64,000 nucleotides of DNA from Streptomyces sp. TRM68416 (GTDB lineage: Bacteria; Actinomycetota; Actinomycetes; Streptomycetales; Streptomycetaceae), in contig NZ_JACVWU010000010.1 in assembly GCF_014596915.1 (NCBI RefSeq), forward strand, positions 186,001 to 250,000. Direction: 5' to 3'. The notes beneath the pieces were generated by a model, which searched no databases, was not told the DNA's origin, and worked only from the letters and a program-made list of their open reading frames with translations. Below, piece by piece: positions 1 to 8,906 of the stretch (within the stretch, counting starts at the first letter, position 1; the number at the start of each line of letters is the position of its first letter). Both the position numbers and the translations under genes were made by a program.

Positions 1-6
1 GACACA

Positions 7-26
7 GCCCCGCGCCTCTTCGGGGC
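7..26. terminator. Short GC-rich hairpin at the left edge
   Basis: A perfect 6-bp stem (GCCCCG at 7-12 pairing with CGGGGC at 21-26) with an 8-nt loop lies just downstream of the minus-strand gene ending at 68. There is no long T tract, as is usual for Streptomyces terminators. It could also serve a gene to the left of the window. Confidence 0.4.
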
Positions 27-67
27 GCTGCCGAACCGCAGTCGAATGCGCCAGGTCCGCTCAGCCG

Positions 68-463
68 TCACCGCCGCTCCCGCCGCAGCCGGCGCCGTAC
101 GACCACCAGGTCCAGGGCCGCCAGCAGGACGAGGGCCGCGCAGGCGGCGGCGAGGCCGACCAGCGGGCCGCGCCCGGGGCTGTCGCCGGCGCCGGACCGG
201 GCGGCCCACACGCCGAACAGCACGGCCCCGGCCGCGAAGATCGGCAGGTACACCGCGGAGAGCAGCAGGCGCAGACGCAGGGCGCTGCGGGCGGTGCGGG
301 GTTCGGTGCCGGTACGCGGGAAGCGGCGGCCGATCATGCCGGAGCGGGCGCGGGAGACGGGCTCGTCCGGCTGGGGGGCCCGCGCGCGGGAGGCCGGCTC
401 GTCCGGCCGCATGTTCCGTGACACCGGCGCGTCGTTCGCCCGCCGGTTTCGTTCGTCGCTCAC
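68..463 (-). CDS. Small two-helix membrane protein, DUF6343-like
   Basis: This 131-aa protein has a polar, Arg-rich N-terminal half (about residues 1-60), with a short duplicated segment (DEPASRARAPQ / DEPVSRARS). Two hydrophobic helices follow at about 68-88 and 101-120, and the C-terminus is RRRLRRERR. The block RTGTEPRTARSALRLRLLLS just before the first helix is the pattern I associate with the streptomycete DUF6343 family, whose function is unknown. Start is GTG (GTGAGCGACGAA), 13 nt after the CBS-domain gene on the same strand, so the two are probably co-transcribed. The neighbours suggest a membrane component of a stress or low-oxygen gene group; that is inference. The family name is from memory. 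Confidence 0.75.
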   Translation of the reverse strand: MSDERNRRANDAPVSRNMRPDEPASRARAPQPDEPVSRARSGMIGRRFPRTGTEPRTARSALRLRLLLSAVYLPIFAAGAVLFGVWAARSGAGDSPGRGPLVGLAAACAALVLLAALDLVVVRRRLRRERR

Positions 464-476
464 GGCGCGCCCTCGC

Positions 477-902
477 TCAGTGGTTCGGCGCGGCGCGGCT
501 GATGTCCGCCAGCGCTGTCTGCGGGTCCTCGGTGACGGCCAGGTCGCCGAGGCTGATCACGCCGACCGGGCAGCCGCCGTGCTCCACGACCGGCAGGCGG
601 CGCACGGCGTGCCGGCGCATCAGCTCGATCGCGTGGTCGGTGGTGTCGTCGGGGCTCACGGTGACGACCGGTGGCCGGCTGCACACGGTTCCGACGGCGG
701 TGGTGTGCGGGTCGCGTCCCTCGGCGATCGCCCGGACCACGATGTCCCGGTCGGTGAGGACGCCGAAGAGATCGCAGTCGTAGGCCACGAGCACGTCACC
801 GACGTTGCGCTCGCTCATCATGCGGGCCGCCTTCTCCACCGTGGTCATGGGCTCGATCGCCACCGCACCGGGCGACATCACGTCTCGTATCGAATGGGTC
901 AT
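477..902 (-). CDS. CBS-pair domain protein
   Basis: The 141 residues are almost entirely two CBS motifs: one starts at IRDVMSPGAVAIEP and includes GVLTDRDIVVRAIAEGRD, the second contains VTVSPDDTTDHAIELMRRH, RRLPVVE and VGVISLGDLAV. CBS pairs bind adenosine-type ligands (AMP, ATP, NAD, SAM) and act as energy-state sensors. Stand-alone CBS proteins of this kind are common in actinobacterial stress and hypoxia regulons beside universal stress proteins, as here. GGGAGG lies 6 nt before the ATG (GGGAGGTGCCCCATG), which supports the start. It is the third gene of a minus-strand run: universal stress protein, PPOX enzyme, CBS protein, membrane protein. The ligand cannot be told from sequence. Confidence 0.92.
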   Translation of the reverse strand: MTHSIRDVMSPGAVAIEPMTTVEKAARMMSERNVGDVLVAYDCDLFGVLTDRDIVVRAIAEGRDPHTTAVGTVCSRPPVVTVSPDDTTDHAIELMRRHAVRRLPVVEHGGCPVGVISLGDLAVTEDPQTALADISRAAPNH

Positions 903-972
903 GGGGCACCTCCCGGCAGCACGGACCGCTTCCCTGGGCGCCGCGTACCCGAACCTGCCGGGTCGAACCCGC

Positions 973-1398
973 TCAGGCGGCGCGCCAGCCCGTCCAGCGC
1001 AGCCCGGTGATCACCACGGCGGGCCCCTCCGGCGGCCGGTCCCGGTACTGGGGGTACTTCCGCCGCAGCAGGCCGATCGCCTCGGCGAACTCCTCCTGTG
1101 CCTCCGGCGGCACGGTACGGGCGTCGCCGTCGGCCCGCACCCACCACAGCCGGTCCCAGTCCTCGTCGTAGGCGTCGGCCAGCAGGCATACGGCGGGACA
1201 GGCGGCGATGTTGCGCAGCCGGCTCAGCCGCCGCGAGCGCTTGGGCTTGTGGTCGACGGCCGTGACGATCCGCTCCTCGTGCAGGGCGAACACCACCGGT
1301 ACGAGGTGCGGGCGCCCACCGGGGTCGACCGTCGCCAGCCGCGCCACGCGCGCGTGGGCGAAGCGTTGCCGGGCCTCGGCCGGATCCATCCCGGGCAC
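973..1398 (-). CDS. PPOX-class F420-dependent oxidoreductase (TIGR03668-type)
   Basis: This 141-aa protein has the split-barrel flavin/deazaflavin fold of the pyridoxamine 5'-phosphate oxidase class. It opens with ARQRFAHARVARLATVDPGG, then HLVPVVFALHEERIVTAVD, KPKRSRRLSRLRNI and DWDRLWWVRADG, the layout of the actinobacterial TIGR03668 subfamily. Members bind F420 (some FMN) and reduce small substrates; the substrate here is unknown. The predicted GTG start lies 6 nt after the stop of the universal stress gene, so both are on one message. A second possible start (ATG, MDPAEARQ) is three codons in. The family is clear, the substrate is not. Confidence 0.85.
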   Translation of the reverse strand: MPGMDPAEARQRFAHARVARLATVDPGGRPHLVPVVFALHEERIVTAVDHKPKRSRRLSRLRNIAACPAVCLLADAYDEDWDRLWWVRADGDARTVPPEAQEEFAEAIGLLRRKYPQYRDRPPEGPAVVITGLRWTGWRAA

Positions 1399-1404
1399 GG
1401 CGTT

Positions 1405-2259
1405 TCAGCCGTCGCCGCCGGTGGGCACCACGGCCACCGGGCACTCGGCATGGTGCAGGACCGCGTGCACCACGGATCCCAGCCGCGTCCCGAAGCGGCC
1501 GGCCGGATGGCGGGGCACCACCACCAGGCCCGCCCCGTTCGACGCCGCCACCAGCGCACCGGCGGCCGACCCGACGGCGAGTTCGGTCTCCACGTGCACC
1601 CGGGGGAACTCGGCGACCGGACGGGCGGCATGGTTCAGCAGCGCCGCGTGCGCGTCCCGCTCGTCGTCCATCCGGCTCACCTCCGGCACCATCGGACCCG
1701 CTCCGCCGGTCGGCCGCCAGGCATGCAGCAGGCGTACGGGGGCGGCGCGGCGTTCCGCCTCGGCGAGGGCGAACCGTACGGCCGGCTCGTCCCGCTCGTC
1801 CCGGACGCCGACCACGACGGCGCCGGACACGTCGGGGTCCGGGTGCCCGCGGACGACGATCACCGGGCACGCGGCGTGTGCGGCCACCTTCTGGCTCACC
1901 GACCCCAGCAGCAGCCCGGCGAAGCCGCCGCGCCCGCGGGTGCCGACGACCAGCAGGGCGGCGTCCGGTACGGCGGCCAGGAGCGCCTCGGCCGGTTCGT
2001 CACGGGCGAGGACGGTGTCGACGCACAGGCCGGGGTGAGCGGCCGTGATCCGGCGCCGGACGTCGTCGAGCACCTGCGCGGCCGCCTCGGTCACCCGCTC
2101 CTCGGTCTCCTTGTCGTCCTCCGCCTCGACCGCGTGCACGACCCTCAGTCCCGCCTCCCACCGCTGCGCCTGGGCGGCCGCCCAGGCGGCGGCGAGATGG
2201 GTGTGCGAGGTGTCGTCGACCCCGACGAGTACGGTCGCGGCACGGCTGCTCGCCGTCAT
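1405..2259 (-). CDS. Tandem universal stress protein (two UspA domains)
   Basis: From the ATG at 2259 the protein has 284 aa: Usp domain 1 begins RAATVLVGVDDT and ends with the ATP-loop signature GTRGRGGFAGLLLGSVSQ, and Usp domain 2 starts at VSGAVVVGVRDERDE and ends RHPAGRFGTRLGSVVHAV. Both domains keep versions of the G-2x-G-9x-G(S) ATP-binding loop, but the second is poorer in glycine. I chose this start because AAAGGAG lies 7-8 nt upstream; the open frame extends further but into a simple-repeat tract. This is the first gene of the USP-PPOX-CBS-membrane protein run, a set resembling DevR/DosR-type dormancy genes of actinobacteria. Direct control by DevR is inference. Confidence 0.92.
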   Translation of the reverse strand: MTASSRAATVLVGVDDTSHTHLAAAWAAAQAQRWEAGLRVVHAVEAEDDKETEERVTEAAAQVLDDVRRRITAAHPGLCVDTVLARDEPAEALLAAVPDAALLVVGTRGRGGFAGLLLGSVSQKVAAHAACPVIVVRGHPDPDVSGAVVVGVRDERDEPAVRFALAEAERRAAPVRLLHAWRPTGGAGPMVPEVSRMDDERDAHAALLNHAARPVAEFPRVHVETELAVGSAAGALVAASNGAGLVVVPRHPAGRFGTRLGSVVHAVLHHAECPVAVVPTGGDG

Positions 2260-2290
2260 CGCGTCCACTCCTTTCCTTCCGCTGTGCTGT

Positions 2291-2370
2291 CCCGGAACGG
2301 ACCGGAACGGTCCGGTCCGGTCCGGTCCGGTCCGGGACGCAAGGTGCAGCAAGGTGCAGCAAGGTGCAGG
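2291..2370. repeat. Two simple tandem repeats upstream of the universal stress gene
   Basis: The first block (about 2291-2336) is built of a GGTCC pentamer repeated about five times after an imperfect start (CCGGAACGGACCGGAACGG). The second block, 2341-2370, is exactly three copies of the 10-mer AAGGTGCAGC (last base G in copy 3). Both lie in the 5' region of the minus-strand universal stress gene. Confidence 0.85.
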
Positions 2371-2493
2371 GTGGCTACCTCTCCAGGGTAGGCAGGCGGC
2401 CCGGGTTCAATCCTCCGCGGCGGCCCCTGATGTCAGCGGCCGGCCCGAGCCCGGTGCCCGCATGCCGGGCCGCGGCGCGGGAACCCGGGGCGC

Positions 2494-2946
2494 ATGGCCG
2501 GTATCGAACTCAGCAGCAGCGCATTCAACGACCACTCCTTCCTCACCCGCCGCTACGCGTACGAGGGGGAGAACGTCTCGCCCCCGCTGCAGTGGCGCGG
2601 GACACCGCAGGACGCGGCCGAACTGGTCCTGCTGTGCGAGGACCCCGACGCCCCGTCGGGCACCTTCCCGCACTGGATCGTGGTCGGCATCGACCCGCAC
2701 AGCGAAGGCGTCGCAGCGGGCCACTGCCCGCCGGGCGGCACCGAGCTGGTCAACGGCTTCGGCGAGCGGGGCTGGGGCGGGCCGCATCCCCCGCCGGGCG
2801 ACGACGCCCACCACTACTTCTTCCGGCTCTACGCCCTCGACGAGCCGTGCGTCCTGCCCGAGGCCCCCAGCTCGGAGCAGGTGCACCGGGCCGTGGAGGG
2901 CCATGAACTGGCCGACGCCACCCTCGTGGGGCTGTACCAGCGCTGA
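2494..2946 (+). CDS. YbhB/YbcL-family PEBP-like protein
   Basis: This 150-aa protein matches the bacterial phosphatidylethanolamine-binding / Raf-kinase-inhibitor-like family. It has ENVSPPLQW, then LLCEDPDAPSGTFPHWIVVGID (the D-P-D-A-P and H-W ligand-pocket residues), GWGGPHPPPGDDAHHYFFRLYALD (the G-x-x-PP-x-G-x-HxY/F element) and a C-terminal helix with HELADATLVGLYQR. Bacterial members are small cytosolic or periplasmic proteins of uncertain role; there is no signal peptide. The ATG at 2494 follows GGAACCCGGGGCGC, only a moderate ribosome site. It is a single gene in divergent orientation to the stress cluster. Family assignment is secure, function unknown. Confidence 0.92.
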   Translation: MAGIELSSSAFNDHSFLTRRYAYEGENVSPPLQWRGTPQDAAELVLLCEDPDAPSGTFPHWIVVGIDPHSEGVAAGHCPPGGTELVNGFGERGWGGPHPPPGDDAHHYFFRLYALDEPCVLPEAPSSEQVHRAVEGHELADATLVGLYQR

Positions 2947-3027
2947 GCACGACGGTCCCGTCCGGCGTTGTCAGTGGCTTGCCCTAGAGTTCCCGTCACT
3001 TGATCACTGAAGTGCGGGGAGGCACGT

Positions 3028-3882
3028 GTGGGGTGGGTGACGGCCGGCGACTACGAAGTCGCTCTGGACGCCGGGAAAGTGGTGTGCCGCAATGCGGCGG
3101 GGCGGCGGCTGAAGTCCGTGCCGGCCAAACTCGCGGACGAGCCGGCGGTGGTGGAGCTGAAGCAGCTCGCCGAGTGGCTGGAGCGGCACGAACGGCAGTG
3201 TCTGGCCGACGTGGAGCGGTGGATGGTGCGCTCGCTGCCGGTACCGCTCGCCGTCCTCGCCCGGGTGTGGCCCGACCCGTCCTGGCAGAGCGCGCTGCGC
3301 GACCTCGTCGTCACCGGCCCCGACGGTGAGGTCGCCGGCTTCCTCCGGGACGCCGACCCCGAGCGCGGGCTCGGCCTCGTCGACCTCGACGGCGACACCG
3401 TGCGCATCAGCCCCGAACTGGTCCGCCTGCCGCACCCGGTGCTCCTCGACGACCTGGAGGAGCTGCGGGAATTCGCCGTCGAACTCGGCGTCGAGCAGCG
3501 CGCCCAGCAGCTCTTCCGCGAGGTGTGGCACCGCCCCGCCGACATCGACACCGAGGCCACGACGGTCGAGGACTACGCGGGCGGCACGTTCAAGGAGCTG
3601 CGCTTCCTGCACGGCAGGACCACCCAGCTCGGCTACCGCGTCCGCGGCGGCGACGCCGTCTGCTCCCTGCGCGAGGACGGCCGCGCGATCGAGGCCAGGG
3701 TCTGGATCGGTGACTACGACAGCTACATGGACACCGAGACCGGTCCGCTGACCTGGACGGACGGCGCGGGCCGGGTCGTGAGGCTCGGTCAGGTCGGGCC
3801 GGTGGCCTGGTCGGAGGGCATGCGCATGGCGGCCGCGCTGTACGCCGGGCGCGACATCGAGGACGAGGAGCGGGCCGCATGA
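3028..3882 (+). CDS. DUF4132-domain protein, first gene of a yeh-like operon
   Basis: This 284-aa soluble protein starts at GTG 3028 with GGGAGG just upstream; the nearby GTG at 3026 is stopped after four codons. An N-terminal segment has GDYEVALDAGKVVCRNAAGR and LKSVPAKLADEPAV, which resembles the start of DUF4132 domains. A C-terminal part has FKELRFLHGRTTQLGYRVRG and ends WSEGMRMAAALYAGRD. DUF4132 is the domain of E. coli YehI (MolR family). Its biochemical role is unknown. The stop overlaps the next start (ATGA). With the following MoxR ATPase, DUF5682-VWA and SWIM genes it makes a yehI/L/M/P/Q-like set. The domain call is from memory of family patterns and should be confirmed by profile search. 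Confidence 0.75.
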   Translation: MGWVTAGDYEVALDAGKVVCRNAAGRRLKSVPAKLADEPAVVELKQLAEWLERHERQCLADVERWMVRSLPVPLAVLARVWPDPSWQSALRDLVVTGPDGEVAGFLRDADPERGLGLVDLDGDTVRISPELVRLPHPVLLDDLEELREFAVELGVEQRAQQLFREVWHRPADIDTEATTVEDYAGGTFKELRFLHGRTTQLGYRVRGGDAVCSLREDGRAIEARVWIGDYDSYMDTETGPLTWTDGAGRVVRLGQVGPVAWSEGMRMAAALYAGRDIEDEERAA

Positions 3883-6800
3883 GCCATTACGACGAGACCA
3901 CCGCGGCCGCTCTGCTGGAGGCCGGCGCCGTCCTGCCGCCGGGCAGCACCACGCGCGAGGACGCCGACACCCTCACCGTCCGCTCCTACACCCACCCCGC
4001 CCTGGGAGACCGGCGTGTGGTCCGGCTGGTGCCTGGCACCCTCGGCGAGGCCGAGGACCTGGCCCTGGAGTTCCTCGGCCTGACGCGTGAGCCGGAGGCG
4101 CCCGAGGTGGGCCAGGTGCGCCGGGAGACGCTCGGCTTCCCCGCCTGGGCGCTGGTCAACGACCCCGCCAACGGCCATCACGCGCTGGCCCTGGTCAAGG
4201 ACGTCGAACGGCTCGCCCGCCAGGCCAAGTCCCGTCCGGGCACCGCCAAGGAGGGCTTCGAGGCCCTCGGCGAGCGGCTCGGCCGGGCGGTCCCGCACTT
4301 CCTGCCCACGTTCTACGAGCAGGCGGCGCGGATCTTCCTCCAGCACGAGAACACGACGTACGCGGCGGCGTTCTTCGGCAAGGCGCGCGAGGCCGAGCGG
4401 GTGCACGCGCTCACCGTGGACGAGGACCGGCAGCGGGCGGTGTTCCTGGAGTTCGCCTTCGCGGGCGCGCTGACCGTCAAGGCGCTCAAGGAGCATGTGA
4501 AGGACCTCGCGCGCCGGCTCGACCCGGCCGAGGCGTGGGCGCAGTACCGGCAGCTGACCGTGGAGCGCTGCGCGGCCGGCATGCCGCCGTACGCCTCACT
4601 GCCGCAGGACGCCCGGAGCCTGATCAAGGCGGCCGGTCTGGACCGGGTGACCGAGGAGTGCGCGCTGGTCGCCGATCTGATCGCCTCCCCCGCCGCGGTC
4701 CGCGCGCCCGCCTCCTTCTGGAACGCCTACCGGGCGACGCTAGCCGTTCTCGCCGAACGGCAGCCGTCCACGCGGGCCCGGCTGCTGGAGATCATGCCGG
4801 CCGGCCTCGGCCGGTCCGTCGCGGACGACGCGTTCTGGCTGGCGCTGCTGGCGGAGTGCGGCGCCGACCGGCTGCTGACCGGCGAGGACGGCGCGGCGGA
4901 CGGGGTGACGGACGAGGTCGCGGACGAGGTGGCGGACGGGGTGGCGGACGGGGTGGACGCGGCCGACTGGCTCGGCCGTTGGGCCACTCACCGCAAGCAC
5001 GGCGGCACGCTCTGCGACCGCTCCCCCGAAACTCTCGCGCTCGTGGCGCGCATGGCACCGCGTCTGCGCGCCGGGGGCCGGGCGGTCGACCTGTTCACCG
5101 GCCGCTGGCACGCGGGTGCCGACCTGGACCTGCTGGACCTGTGCGTGGCGGAGGGCATCCCGCTGTCGCTGCCCGACCCGGGAACCCCCGTCCACCTGGG
5201 CCTCGACCGGTGGCAGCGCGACGACCGCCCCGGCCGCCGCGACCTGAAGGCCACCGCCGCCGACCCACGGCTGCGGCACCTGCTGTACGAGGCGATCGCC
5301 GGCCTCGGCGGCAACCGGATCACCGGCGAGCTGCTGGAGGGGCTCGCCGCGCACCCGGTGCTCGGCGAGGTGCTGCGCGAGTGGCTCTCCGACACGGCCG
5401 GGAAGTTCACCGCGGCGACCGCACTGCCCGGCGCCCGCGCGGCGCTGGACCGGCTGCGGCCGTTCCGTCCGGTCGCCGCCCGGGTCGCCGCCGACGCCGT
5501 CGCCCGGGTCGCCGCCCGCGAGATCGCGCCGCTGCTCGGCCGCACCCTGCGCGCGGGCATCATGGACGAGCTGGGCTGGCCCGCCCTGGACGAGGCACTG
5601 CGGCTCCTGGACGCCGAGACCCGCCCCAAGGACCCCCACCGCGACCTGTCGGTCACCGAGGCCTGGCCCGCGCTGATCGTCTCCCGGGGGCACAAGGCGT
5701 TCGTCGTCGGCCCGGACAAGGTGCTGCTCGAACACGATCTGCGTTTGCCCGCGGAGCTTGACCGCTGGAGCCGCCCGCAGTTCCGCTACACCGACGGCGA
5801 ACTGCTCGTGATGTGGCGGCACAACGGCAATCAGTCCGGCTACTGGTCCGCCCGGCCCTCGGAGGTCTTCACCCTGGGCGGCGACCAACTCTCCTACTGG
5901 TACGGCCATGTCGGCGCCCCCTCCATCCCGCTGCCCGGCGGCGGCCGGGCCACCGGCGGCCGCACTCTGCACGCCGGCGACACCGTCCTGCCCCCCAGCC
6001 GCCCGGTGATCGGCGACGGCACCACGCTGTGGCGCCAGGGCAGGCAGGGCCGCGAGCAGGTGTGGCTTGAGTACGACCCGGCGACCGGCACACACGGGCG
6101 GGCTTCGCTGCCCGCCCTCCTGCGGGCCGGCGTCCGCGAGGACGCTTCGCTGCACCACGCCGTGTGCGAGGTGCTGCCCGTGCAACCCGGCCTGGAGCAC
6201 AGCCCGTTCGGCACCGACGGCACGGTCCTCGGGCGCTGGGTGCGCACCGAGAAGGACGGCGACGAGACGGTCAGGACCGCCGGCACGCCGGACGGCCGCA
6301 CCGCCACCCTGCGCGGCACCCGTGCCGTTCCGCTCGGCACGCTGCGGCTGCCCGGCGGCGCCGATCCCGTCGCCGCGCTCCTCGACAGCCACGTCGTCCT
6401 GTTCGCGGCCGACGACACCTCCGAGGACGGCCTGCTCGGCCGGGTGACACTGGGCGACCGGGGCAGCGACTTCGCCGCCGGCACCCGGTACGTGCCGCCC
6501 GTCCCCTTCTGGCACGCCCTGCGCCCGCGCGACGAGCGGGGGTCGGCCGTGCTGCGCACGCTGAGCGACGAGCGGGCCGCCGGTCTCCTGGACGCGGCGG
6601 CCGGGGCCCTGGCGGAGTACCGGGCGCGGTTCGCCGCGGCAGGGGACGACGCCGACGCCCGCGGCCGGGTGCCCGCCGCCGACGAGTTCGTCCGCCGTGC
6701 GGTGGCGTCGGCGCTGCCCGAACTCACCGACGAGCGGCTGCTCGTCGGAGTCTCCGCCGTGGTCCGCACGGCCCTGCGGCTCACCGAGTCGGCCACCGCC

Positions 6801-8906
6801 CTCGCGGCACCTCCCGTCGAGCGGGCGCGGCCGGACAGGCGGCGCACCGAGGAGATGTTCGCCGACTACAGCCCCGAGCACGGCGACGACCGGACACTGC
6901 GCGAGGCCACCGCCGGCCTCGCACACCTGTGGGGCGGCTGGGGCAGCGAGCACCGGTGGACCGTGCTGCGCCAGATCCGCGCGGTCAACCACGTCCTGTC
7001 GGGACACCCCGCCCAGGGCAAGCCGCTGCCCGCCGACCGCGGACGCCCGGCCCCGCTCGGTGACGGCTGGAGCAGTGACGAGCTGACGGTGCCGGGCATC
7101 GGCACGATCTGGCCGGAGCTGCTGGGCGTGCTGCGGCCGCTCGCCTACCGCGCCGCCCTGCCGACCGTGCCCGACGCCCAACGGGAGGCGCTGCTCCTGC
7201 TGTTCGAGGCGCTGGCCGAGGGGCCGCTCGCCGCGCCCGGGTCCGCGCTGCGCGAGATCGTCCTGGCCGAGCCGGCCGAGAACCAGCAGCGGGTGGGCCA
7301 GGTGCTGCGCCGGGACGGCCGTACCGTCGTCGTCCTCGGCTGCCAGCGCGTCGACACCGCGCGCGGCCAGGTGTACTGGCTGGCCCTGGACCATGATCCT
7401 TCCGGTGTGTTCGGCGCGATCGCCCACTTCACGCTGGAGAAGGAGACCCGCTGCGGGTCGGCGTTCGCCGCCGACGGGCTCGCCGCCGTCGCCCGGCTGA
7501 TCCGGGACAAGGGAGCGGCGCCCTGGCGGGCCGAGGCGATCGAGGCGCTCGTCACGGCGACGCGCGGAGGGCTCGGACCGCTCCAGGCCACCGTGCTGCT
7601 CGCCGCCGGGCCGGGCGACCGCGATGCCGGGGCACTTGCCCCGGTGGGGCTGAAGCCGCGTCAGGTGGAGTTCGCCAACGGCCAGTTGGGCTCGCTGGAC
7701 GCCGATGACCGCGTCGAGCTGATCGGCGCTCTGCTGCCCGAGGACCCCGCGGACCTGTGGACGACGGGGCCGGACGTCACCGCCGTCGGCCGGGTGTGGG
7801 CCGAACGGCTCGGTTCTCTCGTCCGGGTGCCCGAGGACATCGCCCTCGGCCTGACGGGGCTGCCCTGGGGCCACGCCTCCGACGTCCTCAACCCGGACCG
7901 CACCCCGTGGATCGCCCGGACCACGGTCCTGCGGCTCGACAAGGACGGCAACCTCGTCCCGGCCGACCCCCACGCGGTCCCCGGCCCCCGCGACCTGCCG
8001 GCCGCGGTCGCCGCCCTGGCCTCACTGGCCTACGGCCTCCCCTACGGGCACCCGCTGCGGGCCGCCCTGCCCGGAAGCCTCGCCGCGCTGCGCCGCAGGC
8101 TCACCGACCCGGAACTGCTGCTCGCCGCCGACGTCGAGTGGACGGAGAAGGGCAGCTCGACCGCCGTCGAGGTGCGCAAGGCCTACGGGCTCGATGCCAC
8201 CGGGGGCGCCGACGCGCACGGGCTGACCCGCGTCGGTGAGGCGCTGGTGCTGCGCCCGTGGCACGGCGACGGAGAGGCCACACTGATCCGCCCGGCCGGC
8301 CTCACCGGTCCGGACGACACCGTCCTCGGGCTGCTGGAGGGGCTGGTCGGTCCCGCGCGGGGCGCCGGAATGCGGGCGCTGCGGACGATCCTGGCCGACG
8401 ACCTGGCCCGGGCCCTCGCGGCCGGCACCGACCCGGACGGGCCCGTCGGCCACGCCCAGAACCCCCTGCTCTCCGCACCGGAGCTGGTCACGGAGGTCGC
8501 CGCGGCCCACGGCCTGAGCGAGGACGCGGCGGCGCTCTACCTCCAGTTGCTGGCCCTGCCCGACCCCACGGACCGCAACTGCGCCCGCTGGACCGGCTGG
8601 AAGCCCGCCCGCCTGAAGAAGGCCCGCACCGAGCTGGCCACGACCGACCTGGTCGTCGAGGCCAAGCGGACGCGCGCCGGGCGCGGTCTCTTCCTGCCCG
8701 GCGGCTGGCGCGACCTGAAGGGCGCCGCGCTGCCGGTGGAGACCTGGAAGGAAGGCTTCTACCCCCTCCGCGACCACGTGCGCGCCGTCCCCCTGCTCCC
8801 GGTGCCGGAACTGTTCGCCCGCGCCTGGGAACGCGTACGGAACGGCGACGCGCCCGCCTACGAGGAATTCACGACGCGCGCCACCCGCAAGGGACGCCGC
8901 CGATGA
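3879..8906 (+). CDS. Giant 1675-aa protein of unknown function in the MoxR-VWA operon
   Basis: One uninterrupted frame starting at ATG 3879, which overlaps the previous stop by 4 nt. I recognise no enzymatic motif, signal peptide or membrane helix. The first 250 residues look helical and repeat-like (QAKSRPGTAKEGFEALGERL, YEQAARIFLQHENTTYAAAF). Residues about 342-357 are an acidic expansion (TDEVADEVADGVADGV). A Trp/Tyr/Gly-rich middle (about 620-900) has beta-propeller-like spacing. The C-terminus is basic (RATRKGRRR), after a stretch DRNCARWTGWKPARLKKART that could be a winged helix or nucleic-acid contact. Position suggests it is the large scaffold or substrate partner of the ATPase-VWA machine, perhaps the larger part of a YehI/MolR-like protein split in two here. 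That is inference. Confidence 0.7.
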   Translation: MSHYDETTAAALLEAGAVLPPGSTTREDADTLTVRSYTHPALGDRRVVRLVPGTLGEAEDLALEFLGLTREPEAPEVGQVRRETLGFPAWALVNDPANGHHALALVKDVERLARQAKSRPGTAKEGFEALGERLGRAVPHFLPTFYEQAARIFLQHENTTYAAAFFGKAREAERVHALTVDEDRQRAVFLEFAFAGALTVKALKEHVKDLARRLDPAEAWAQYRQLTVERCAAGMPPYASLPQDARSLIKAAGLDRVTEECALVADLIASPAAVRAPASFWNAYRATLAVLAERQPSTRARLLEIMPAGLGRSVADDAFWLALLAECGADRLLTGEDGAADGVTDEVADEVADGVADGVDAADWLGRWATHRKHGGTLCDRSPETLALVARMAPRLRAGGRAVDLFTGRWHAGADLDLLDLCVAEGIPLSLPDPGTPVHLGLDRWQRDDRPGRRDLKATAADPRLRHLLYEAIAGLGGNRITGELLEGLAAHPVLGEVLREWLSDTAGKFTAATALPGARAALDRLRPFRPVAARVAADAVARVAAREIAPLLGRTLRAGIMDELGWPALDEALRLLDAETRPKDPHRDLSVTEAWPALIVSRGHKAFVVGPDKVLLEHDLRLPAELDRWSRPQFRYTDGELLVMWRHNGNQSGYWSARPSEVFTLGGDQLSYWYGHVGAPSIPLPGGGRATGGRTLHAGDTVLPPSRPVIGDGTTLWRQGRQGREQVWLEYDPATGTHGRASLPALLRAGVREDASLHHAVCEVLPVQPGLEHSPFGTDGTVLGRWVRTEKDGDETVRTAGTPDGRTATLRGTRAVPLGTLRLPGGADPVAALLDSHVVLFAADDTSEDGLLGRVTLGDRGSDFAAGTRYVPPVPFWHALRPRDERGSAVLRTLSDERAAGLLDAAAGALAEYRARFAAAGDDADARGRVPAADEFVRRAVASALPELTDERLLVGVSAVVRTALRLTESATALAAPPVERARPDRRRTEEMFADYSPEHGDDRTLREATAGLAHLWGGWGSEHRWTVLRQIRAVNHVLSGHPAQGKPLPADRGRPAPLGDGWSSDELTVPGIGTIWPELLGVLRPLAYRAALPTVPDAQREALLLLFEALAEGPLAAPGSALREIVLAEPAENQQRVGQVLRRDGRTVVVLGCQRVDTARGQVYWLALDHDPSGVFGAIAHFTLEKETRCGSAFAADGLAAVARLIRDKGAAPWRAEAIEALVTATRGGLGPLQATVLLAAGPGDRDAGALAPVGLKPRQVEFANGQLGSLDADDRVELIGALLPEDPADLWTTGPDVTAVGRVWAERLGSLVRVPEDIALGLTGLPWGHASDVLNPDRTPWIARTTVLRLDKDGNLVPADPHAVPGPRDLPAAVAALASLAYGLPYGHPLRAALPGSLAALRRRLTDPELLLAADVEWTEKGSSTAVEVRKAYGLDATGGADAHGLTRVGEALVLRPWHGDGEATLIRPAGLTGPDDTVLGLLEGLVGPARGAGMRALRTILADDLARALAAGTDPDGPVGHAQNPLLSAPELVTEVAAAHGLSEDAAALYLQLLALPDPTDRNCARWTGWKPARLKKARTELATTDLVVEAKRTRAGRGLFLPGGWRDLKGAALPVETWKEGFYPLRDHVRAVPLLPVPELFARAWERVRNGDAPAYEEFTTRATRKGRRR

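Noticed and set aside
4740-7973. 1077-codon open frame on the minus strand
   Set aside because: It is the antisense shadow of the 1675-aa gene. Composition is Gly/Arg/Gln-rich with no family motif, as usual for antisense frames of GC-rich genes.
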